Source of the DNA: Bacillus sp. JCM 19058
GTDB taxonomy: Bacteria > Bacillota > Bacilli > Bacillales_H > Bacillaceae_D
Length of the DNA: 21,781 bases
NCBI GenBank assembly: GCA_001310555.1
Contig: BAXO01000088.1
Span: forward strand, 1 to 21,781
Direction of reading: 5' to 3'
The first letter of the stretch is position 1. Each line of letters begins with the position of its first letter. Of the stretch, positions 16,212-21,781 are shown one piece after another. The notes below the pieces were generated by a model that saw nothing but the letters and a program-made list of their open reading frames with translations, did no database searches and was not told the DNA's origin. Made by a program: the position numbers and the translations under genes.

Positions 16212-16259
16212 TCATATCTAGCTTTAGCGAATGCGTTTAGTAGACGTTATACCTAAACG

Positions 16260-16976
16260 TCACGCAATCGGATAGGCGTTCTTATTCGAGCGAGGGAGGA
16301 CAGGGATATTCCTCATAAGTAAGGCAGCTACACCGAATAGGAGTACCGCCGCCAAGGCTAACCCACTGTAAGAAAGCAAGCCACTGCTCCCGCTAAACGA
16401 AGGCAAGAGAGTGCCGACAAACCAATCTTGAACCGGGGGGAGAAGCATAACAATGAATGCCGCTCCAGCCATAAGGAGCAATGAATGTCCACCGTACCTG
16501 TAATGGATGAGACTAATGACGAGAGACCCACAAAACAAGAACAACGTCACAATAAAATCGACGAGCCAAAGCGATAATAATGATGGGTTGGTTAAGGTAT
16601 TGGCTAAAGAAAAATAGTGAATCGGAAGCTCGAAATAATTCGCGATCGCTTCTAATGAATAAAAAACACCAAAGTTGATGCTGGCATTTAGAAAAACAAG
16701 GAACAACCCGATTAATCCTAACGAGACGATAAATTGTTTACGCGTACTCCCAAAGCTCAACGTATAGGGAAAGCTCGAACGAAACAAAATAGCGCCAATG
16801 ATCGAGAGATAGATACACGTCGGTAGATTGGTGAACATGTACATTTGTGGAATTTTAAATGAGGCCGTAATGATTAGACTAGCCAAGGATGTACTAATTA
16901 AAATGGTCCAAAAGATGAGCATATTGAGCCTCATATCCTTCAAAATAATTTTGCTAGTTCCGAGCAAATACTTCAT
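16260..16976 (-). CDS. ABC transporter permease, YtrC/YtrD-like
   Basis: Intact 238-aa integral membrane protein with about six hydrophobic segments (for example MLIFWTILISTSLASLIIT near residue 19, FIVSLGLIGLFLVFLNASI, and ALAAVLLFGVAALLM near the C-terminus). It is preceded by GAAGGGGG 8 nt before its ATG and overlaps the ATPase gene by 23 bp, so it is the membrane partner of that ATPase. The pattern GntR regulator, ATPase, permease resembles the ytrABC operon of B. subtilis and other small exporters that respond to cell-wall stress. The substrate cannot be told from sequence. Confidence 0.8.
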   Translation of the reverse strand: MKYLLGTSKIILKDMRLNMLIFWTILISTSLASLIITASFKIPQMYMFTNLPTCIYLSIIGAILFRSSFPYTLSFGSTRKQFIVSLGLIGLFLVFLNASINFGVFYSLEAIANYFELPIHYFSLANTLTNPSLLSLWLVDFIVTLFLFCGSLVISLIHYRYGGHSLLLMAGAAFIVMLLPPVQDWFVGTLLPSFSGSSGLLSYSGLALAAVLLFGVAALLMRNIPVLPRSNKNAYPIA

Positions 16977-17846
16977 GCGATCGGCCCCCTTCTCGCTTTG
17001 TCAGCAATAGTAAATAATCTTGCAAAGGAAGGCTTTCCGCTGCAACCGAGCCGAAATCGATTCCTTGTTTTTCCGTCTTTACTTTGGCGTTGCTATAGCT
17101 GCCCTTATCCTCCTGTTCGAGGACAGTCAGTGCATGCTCACGAATGCACGCTTCAAGCTGCTCCTTCGTTCCGCGTAGAGTAAAAAGCGTCCCGCGCAAG
17201 TCTTCCAATTTTGTAGAGAATACGATTTTTCCTTCGTGCAATACTGTAATCTCTTCCAGCAACGTATCGATTTCTTCGATCCAATGAGTGGAAATGAGAA
17301 ATATACGTGGACTCGCTTCAAATTCTTCCAGCAGCAGATCATAGAAGACATTTCTCATCTCTGCATCCAATCCATTGGTCGGTTCATCAAAAATGGAGAC
17401 AGGAGAACGGCTTGCCAGACCAATCGCAATTTGAATGCCTGTTTTCATTCCTTTTGACAATGAGCTGATTTTCATCGTATTTTTTAACCGAAAGGAGCTT
17501 AGCGCTTTTTCGGCAACGGCTTGATCCCAGTTTGGATAGAAATCAGCAGCAATCGAAAGAGCATCATTTACCTTCCAGTTTGGCTTTAACGGATGATTTT
17601 CTTGAATAAAACAAACCTTCCCTTGTGTTTCCTTGTTATCATACGGGTCAAGGCCTCCGATTTGTACTGCTCCGGATGTAGGACTGCTCATTCCAGAGAG
17701 CAGCTTCATTAGCGTCGTTTTTCCAGCGCCGTTTTTCCCCCATAACCCGAACAATCCAGCTCGCCCCAGCCTAAATTAATCTGAGCTAAGACTTCCTCTT
17801 TTTGATAGGAAAACGATAAATTGTCAACAACGACATTTGTCATCAT
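16954..17846 (-). CDS. ABC transporter ATP-binding protein, YtrB-like (one frameshift)
   Basis: About 297 aa reconstructed. Walker A is GKNGAGKTT, Q-loop FIQENH, Walker B SIFDEPTNGLD, H-loop STHWIEEID. The signature is LSKGM rather than LSGGQ, a substitution common in YtrB/YxlF-like ATPases. A C-terminal extension after the nucleotide-binding domain (about 90 aa) is typical of this group. Start ATG 17846 is 6 nt after AGAGGTGA (17853-17860 on the complement). One base is missing in the C-run 17764-17767 (+ strand); adding it gives INLGWGRAGLFGLWGKNGAGK. As written the start region is out of frame. It is the middle gene of the GntR-ABC operon. Confidence 0.88.
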
Positions 17847-17898
17847 ACCTGGTCACCTCTTTTTCTTAAATTTTCTAATAACAGAGACTTCGGAATCC

Positions 17899-18213
17899 CT
17901 ACCTTTTGGCTTCTGCAAACATCGGGTCAACATAATCGAAAAAAAACTTTTGTTGACGCCTTTCCAATAAGAGTTCCTTCGCTTCAGCAGTCACAAACAT
18001 TCCTATTCCCCTTTTTTTATAAATGATGCCGCCGTCTACTAAAGCCTGAAGTCCTTTGCGGACAGTTGCGGGATTAATCCGATACGTTTTTGACAGCTCA
18101 GTGGTGGATGGTACTTGGGCCTCTGCAAGCAAGCGATTGTCCATAATATCATCTTCGATCATTTCTTGAATTTGCTGAAAAATCGGCCGGTTCTCATCAA
18201 AATAAGATTTCAA
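17899..18213 (-). CDS. GntR-family transcriptional regulator, YtrA subfamily
   Basis: Short GntR regulator of about 104 aa, consisting of a winged helix-turn-helix (PSTTELSKTYRINPATVRKGLQALVD region, then GIIYKKRGIGMFV) plus a short C-terminal helical tail, as in YtrA; there is no large ligand domain. I chose TTG 18213, about 10 nt after AAAGGGTGG, because the family starts just before the FDENRPIFQQI stretch; an in-frame ATG at 18261 is upstream but falls within the promoter/operator region. Such regulators normally repress their own operon, and the ATPase starts 52 bp downstream. A tandem repeat at 18245-18260 is a possible operator. Confidence 0.85.
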   Translation of the reverse strand: MKSYFDENRPIFQQIQEMIEDDIMDNRLLAEAQVPSTTELSKTYRINPATVRKGLQALVDGGIIYKKRGIGMFVTAEAKELLLERRQQKFFFDYVDPMFAEAKR

Positions 18214-18244
18214 TGCAATCAAACCACCCTTTCGCACAAAAGAA

Positions 18245-18302
18245 GTTAGTCGGTTAGTCACTCTTGTAACTAAGCATATAACATAAAGGCCTCTGCATGC
18301 AA
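18245..18302 (-). promoter_or_regulatory. Promoter and operator candidate of the GntR-ABC operon
   Basis: On the - strand TTGCAT (18302-18297), 16 bp, TATATG (18280-18275). Just downstream, two tandem 8-bp units GTTAGTC(G/G)TTAGTC lie at 18245-18260 (+ strand: GTTAGTCG, GTTAGTCA), overlapping the expected early transcribed region. Autorepression by the GntR protein is inferred. Confidence 0.5.
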
Positions 18303-18570
18303 GCTTTTTATTTACGTCTCATGCAAAAGGGGTAAATGGCCTATTTCTTGGAAAAGCGAAGGCCTCCTTTTCAAACGATGTTCCGACCGGTGTCAACGTC
18401 CTTCTAACGAGTTCAATGGAGCAGGAATGATCGCTAACCCTTCCCACGGGCGATCCTTACACTAGTAGGAGTCTGTTTCTCTTTCGAAATGAATTTCGCT
18501 TTCCGAAAAAAATAGAAATGTGATAACATGAACATATCCTAGTTTGATAGATGATGGGGGTTCTTTAATA
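18303..18570. other. Divergent intergenic region before mqnC
   Basis: No gene seen. It contains a 6-2-6 palindrome CGAAAT-GA-ATTTCG (18485-18498), about 70 bp before mqnC, which could be an operator, and a -10-like TGTGATAAC further down. No clear -35. Confidence 0.4.
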
Positions 18571-19685
18571 ATGAGCATCGATATGATTTTGGAACGTGCA
18601 GTCAACGGTGAACGAATTACCATGGACGATGCGATTAAATTATATGAAAGTGATGAAATTGAAAAAAATCGGCGCAGCTGCCAATCAAATTATGAAAAAG
18701 TGGCATCCGGATCCGGTGACGACCTTTGTGATTGGACGCAACGTAAACTATACTAATTTTTGCGATACGTATTGCAGCTTTTGTGCCTTTTATCGTCCTC
18801 CTAATTCGAAAGAGGGCTACGTATTAGATAATGAAGTGATCTATCAAAAGATCCAGGAAACGCTCGATGTTGACGGAACGGAAATTTTAATGCAAGGCGG
18901 AACGAATCCGAATTTACCGCTCAGTTATTATACCGATTTGTTAAAAGGAATAAAAAAAACGGTTTCCTCAAATTTGGATGCACTCTTTCTCACCTGCAGA
19001 AATTTGGAAGATCGCTGAAGTTTCGGGATTGTCGGTCGAAGAAGTGCTTCGAGAATTACATAAGGCTGGGCTCGATAGTATGCCTGGCGGTGGAGCCGAA
19101 ATTCTAACCGAGGAAACGAGACTTCGAGTTTCACGGCTTAAGGTGACGTGGGAGCAATGGATAGACGCCATGAAAGCGACCAAAAAGGTGGGAATGTTTG
19201 GCACGGCTACTATGGTGATCGGCTTTGGCGAGTCCTTTGAGGAACGCGCCCTGCATATGCAGCGTGTTCGCGATGCTCAAGATGAGACGGAATGCTTTAC
19301 CGCCTACATTTCTTGGTTGCTCCAGCCGGAAAACACCGGTCTGCGTCGTCTAAAAAAGCTAACACCGCAAGATTATTTACAAAACGTGGCCATTTCGAGA
19401 ATTTTTCTCGATAATATAGCTAATTTCCAATCGTCGTGGGTGACGATGGGTCCCGAAGTCGGTAAACAGTCACTTTCCTATGGCTGCAATGATTTTGGTA
19501 GCACGATGATGGAGGAGAACGTCGTTTCAGCTGCTAATACGACGCACAAAGTAAATACGAACCAAATTTTGAAGTTGATTCGTGAAGCGGGTAAAATTCC
19601 GGCGCAGCGAACCACTTCCTATGAAATAATTCGACGCTTTGACGAAAATGAAACAGCCGAAAAGGACTTCGTCATGCAAAACTAA
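18571..19685 (+). CDS. mqnC: Cyclic dehypoxanthine futalosine synthase MqnC (two frameshifts)
   Basis: Radical SAM enzyme of the futalosine route to menaquinone, cyclising dehypoxanthine futalosine; about 370 aa reconstructed. The cluster motif is CX3CX2C (CDTYCSFCAFYR). Further family stretches are GGTNPNLPLSYYTDL, HSFSPAEIWKIAEVSGLS, GLDSMPGGGAEILTE, FTAYISWLLQPENT and VTMGPEVGKQSLSYGCNDFGSTMMEENVVSAA. Extra A residues in 18662-18668 and 18952-18959 break the frame; correction gives DEIEKIGAAANQ and GIKKRFPQIWMHSFSP. Start ATG 18571 has GGGGG 10 nt upstream. B. subtilis makes menaquinone by the MenFDHCEBA route and lacks this gene. The other mqn genes are not in the window. Confidence 0.93.
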
Positions 19686-19692
19686 AAAAACG

Positions 19693-19733
19693 AAAGCGAG
19701 TATGAGATGTTTTTTCTCTTCTCGCTTTTTTTT
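19693..19733 (+). terminator. mqnC terminator
   Basis: AAAGCGAG (19693-19700) pairs with CTCGCTTT (19721-19728), T-tract to 19733. A-rich sequence on the left side means it could also act on leftward transcripts. Confidence 0.85.
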
Positions 19734-20087
19734 AGCTATAAAAAGCTTAAAGTGTGACGTGAACGATTTCTTAATCAAGCAAAGCCCCCGCCGACTCCAA
19801 GCTCCAAGCGGTGAGCAAACTTTCCAAAGTCATTGCAGGATCAGTCAGCATCAGTTTCTGACGTCATTGTGTTTTCCATTATTTTGCCGAAACAGTCCAC
19901 TTTGTCCGTTGTTAAGGCGGGCGCTTTCCGCTTTTGTTCAACAATCATTATCTTTTTCAGTAAACCCCAACCCTTAACAATTTCTACTCATGTTTTGTTG
20001 TCTCGGGCATAGGATGGAATAGAACAAGCTTATTAAAACTTCAGAGGAGACGACATAGATGATTTTGCAAGGGTAGGGGGAATAAGA
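19734..20087. other. mqnC-ytxC intergenic region with a repeat-like element
   Basis: No gene-like frame. AAAGCCCCCGCC (19781-19792) and GGCGGGCGCTTT (19916-19927) are inverted copies with one mismatch, enclosing a 147-bp GC-richer block. A five-codon ORF (ATG 20059 to TAG) with AGAGGAGA upstream precedes ytxC. No strong promoter was seen. Confidence 0.5.
19781..19927. repeat. Possible short interspersed repeat with terminal inverted repeats
   Basis: Twelve-bp ends in inverted orientation with one mismatch bound a 147-bp block that encodes nothing. The right end GGCGGGCGCTTTCCGC resembles a motif I recall as common in intergenic regions of some bacilli. Only one copy is visible here, so repetition is unproven. 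Confidence 0.35.
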
Positions 20088-20942
20088 ATGATAGCAATTC
20101 ATTTTGAAGTCGAGCAGGATTGCAGCAGCCTGTTGGAAAAGCTGAGCGCATATGTAAAAAAAGTATGCAGCTTTTGATCTAGGGGCGAAGGTTGAAGCGA
20201 GCGGAAAAGAAACACTTGTTGTCAAATATGAAAATGAACGAGTTGATTTTTACGACTCGTTCCATTCTCTACTCGCTTCGGTTTTGACAGAACACGTCAT
20301 TCAAACGAAGGAAGAGGAGTGGCTTCTCGACATTATTGAAACGATGTTTTATTTTCATATTGAAGAGGAGCAGCAGCAAATTCTTACAATTGCCCGCTCT
20401 ATTTTAGAAGGGGATCGGAAGGATTTGCCTTCGTTACGCAACTTCTTCGATCGTTATGCTCACATTTACGATGCGTTTGCCAAAAATATTGACCCGGATA
20501 CGACATTTTATTATGAGCGTTTTTAACCTTTCGCTTAAAGGGTTACGGGGAAATGCTAATTGATTGTGTTGAGATTGCGATTGATGAATATTTGCTGGAG
20601 CAAGAGTATCAAAACATGATTGAAGATTTTCGCCGTTTTGTCCAGGTTACCAAACCGAAGCATGAAATCATCTATGTCGTTCACAATCATAGCTTTACTT
20701 TTTATGACTCCAGCTTTTGTAGGTTAACGAAGGAGGAGCTTCTCTTCTATTTGAAAGAAGAGCTGGTTTTTGAACAGGGAATTGAAATTGACGAGATGGT
20801 TCTAAGTCCGCTTGTAAGTCTTGCTCCGAAAAAGCTTCATGTTTTTAGCGACATTCACGAGCATGGCGTTATTTTATCGCTTCAAGCTATTTTCCAGGAA
20901 AGAATGTCATTATTTCCATTAAAATCATTTGCCAAGCATTAA
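20088..20942 (+). CDS. ytxC: Sporulation protein YtxC (two frameshifts)
   Basis: About 284 aa reconstructed (281 in B. subtilis), the gene directly upstream of thrS in both. The sequence is soluble, acidic and helical, with typical stretches IIETMFYFHIEEEQQQILTI, NFFDRYAHIYDAFAKNI and ECVEIAIDEYLLEQEYQ-like regions; the biochemical role is unknown and the sporulation label comes from family annotation. Start ATG 20088 has TAGGGGG about 7 nt upstream. An extra A in 20156-20162 and a missing T in 20520-20524 break the frame; correction restores YVKKYAAFDLGAKV and YYERFLTFRLKGYGEMLID. Confidence 0.87.
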
Positions 20943-20949
20943 TTATTCC

Positions 20950-20979
20950 TTGCTTTTTTTTAAGTGAACTCCCTATAAT
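20950..20979 (+). promoter_or_regulatory. thrS promoter
   Basis: TTGCTT (20950-20955), 18 bp, TATAAT (20974-20979). Predicted start near 20986, at the 5' end of the T-box leader. Confidence 0.65.
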
Positions 20980-20985
20980 ACTACA

Positions 20986-21281
20986 TATCAACTTATAGTG
21001 AGTAGTTAAAAGAGCAAAAGCAACGATTTTATTGCATGAATTAAACAGTGACGATGAGGACATGAGTCGGAAATAAACGGTTGACAGAGAGGGAAGCGAG
21101 CCGCTGAAAGCTTTCTAACACGAATGACGGCTTACCACCTCTGAACTGTGCCAGGGTGAACAACTGGCATCGGCTCGCAGCCGTTATCGCGTACGATAAG
21201 TCATTGATACATGATCAGTGTAAACAAGGTGGAACCACGACGACACACTCGTCCCTTCAAGCGGAGGGATGGGTGTTTTTT
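20986..21281 (+). promoter_or_regulatory. Threonine T-box riboswitch leader
   Basis: T-box leader that reads uncharged tRNA-Thr. The conserved T-box AAGGTGGAACCACG is at 21226-21239. Stem I is closed by ACAGT..GAGG on the 5' side (about 21047-21060) and CCTC..ACTGT on the 3' side (about 21137-21150); the likely specifier is ACC (Thr), followed by A, just before CCTC. The AG-bulge-like GAGAGGGAAGCGAG lies in the upper stem. The leader ends in an intrinsic terminator. This class of leader upstream of thrS is well established in bacilli. Confidence 0.93.
21245..21281 (+). terminator. T-box regulatory terminator
   Basis: ACACTCGTCCCT (21245-21256) pairs with AGGGATGGGTGT (21265-21276) with two wobble pairs; T-tract to 21281. 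It competes with the antiterminator formed by the T-box. Confidence 0.92.
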
Positions 21282-21442
21282 GCGTTTTCGAAGGGAAGGA
21301 TTGCTTTCTTATTGATGTCTGAACGTTGCTGGAAGGCCGATTTCGCTGATTTGGAGAGGACGGCAAGCGATAAAATCTATGACAAAGGCGTCGATCCGTG
21401 TACGCTAGTATATTTGATCGAGCTAAAAAGGAGTGCAGGAAA

Positions 21443-21781
21443 ATGACGAAGCAAATAGTAATGACATTTCCAGACGGAGCCAAGAAGGAGTATCCGAGCG
21501 GAAGTACGACGGAAGACATTGCCGGCTCTATTAGCCGGGCTTGAGAAAGAAGGCGTTAGCTGGGAAGGTGAACGGCGAGCTGATCGATGTAAGAACACCG
21601 ATTGAGGAAGATGGTGAGATCGCTATTCTGACTCCGGACTCGGCGGAGGCGCTCGATATTTTACGTCATAGTACGGCCCATGTCATGGCGCAGGCGATTA
21701 AACGGCTGTATCCGGATGTGAAGCTTGGCATCGGTCCGGTGATTGAGGACGGCTTCTACTATGATCTCGACCTTGAGGAGG
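21443..21781 (+). CDS. thrS: Threonyl-tRNA synthetase, N-terminal part (one frameshift; runs off window)
   Basis: Charges tRNA-Thr with threonine. Only about 113 residues are present. The TGS domain ([43 protein letters not shown]) is followed by the start of the second N-terminal domain ([39 protein letters not shown]), where HSTAH is the editing-domain motif. A missing C at 21535-21536 breaks the frame; CCC restores [16 protein letters not shown] 21443 follows AAAAAGGAG (21426-21434). The gene is controlled by the T-box leader upstream and continues past 21781. Confidence 0.95.

Larger units (their letters stand above)
15808..16259. other. Convergent intergenic region with leftward signals
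   Basis: About 450 bp between the rightward dnaB operon and the leftward ABC operon. It has no strong gene, but holds a perfect dyad (15915-15936) with an SD-like GGAGG just downstream on the - strand, and a 76-codon open - frame at 15981-16211. No clear intrinsic terminator for either operon was seen. Confidence 0.5.
20943..21442. other. ytxC-thrS region: promoter, T-box leader and leader tail
   Basis: Explained by the thrS promoter, the T-box leader and about 160 nt of 5' UTR (21282-21442) between the terminator and thrS. No protein is supported; the open frames here are chance. Confidence 0.8.

Noticed and set aside
5828..18959. Programmed frameshifting or transcriptional slippage at A-runs in polA, coaE, dnaB and mqnC
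   Set aside because: Many independent conserved genes are affected, deletions in G, C and T runs occur as well, and no stimulatory elements are visible; sequence error is simpler.
20059..20076. Five-codon leader ORF before ytxC
   Set aside because: It has a reasonable AGAGGAGA upstream but no attenuator structure or codon bias suggesting a leader peptide; probably chance.
21156..21446. 96-codon open frame across the T-box and leader tail
   Set aside because: It runs through the T-box, terminator and thrS SD, and has no protein-like pattern.
1..21781. CRISPR array, tRNA or rRNA genes, insertion sequence
   Set aside because: No regularly spaced repeats, tRNA cloverleaf or rRNA sequence, or transposase were seen on either strand.

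Overview
The window is a chromosomal segment from a Bacillaceae bacterium (Firmicutes). The gene order phoP-phoR-polA-mutM-ytaF-coaE-speD-nrdR-dnaB-dnaI-ytxC-thrS is the classic Bacillus subtilis order. The proteins read as close relatives of the B. subtilis ones, but extra genes point to a non-subtilis lineage, perhaps an alkaliphilic genus of the Alkalihalobacillus/Shouchella type (inference). Those extras are hflK-hflC between phoR and polA, mqnC of the futalosine menaquinone pathway, and a GntR/ABC operon. gapB, which lies between coaE and speD in B. subtilis, is absent.

Layout: 1-2850 phoPR two-component system; 2851-3541 long intergenic region; 3542-5461 hflKC (SPFH membrane proteins); 5825-10625 polA-mutM-ytaF-coaE; 10626-11182 regulatory region; 11183-11565 speD; 11687-12633 a conserved unknown gene and nrdR; 12767-15807 dnaB, dnaI and a two-TM protein; 15981-18213 a leftward GntR regulator, ABC ATPase and permease with an uncertain small ORF behind them; 18571-19685 mqnC; 20088-20942 ytxC; 20974-21281 a threonine T-box leader; 21443 to the end, the start of thrS.

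Most genes are interrupted by single-base indels. I count about 27, and each one restores a family-typical protein when undone. Insertions fall in A-runs of the + strand; deletions fall mostly in short G, C or T runs. Because essential genes (polA, coaE, dnaB, dnaI, thrS) are hit, I read these as sequence errors rather than decay and give coordinates of the reconstructed genes.

The most interesting object is at 3194-3365. Four hexamers of the PhoP-box type sit at an exact 11-bp period, placed correctly upstream of a -10 box. They are followed by a compact structured RNA of about 110 nt that ends in a perfect 12-bp intrinsic terminator and carries three C-rich, anti-Shine-Dalgarno-like unpaired patches. 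This looks like an undescribed phosphate-starvation small RNA next to phoPR. A sigma-W-like promoter just before hflK, a structured speD leader with a possible SD-sequestering switch, and a leftward orphan regulatory module near 15.9 kb are further leads.
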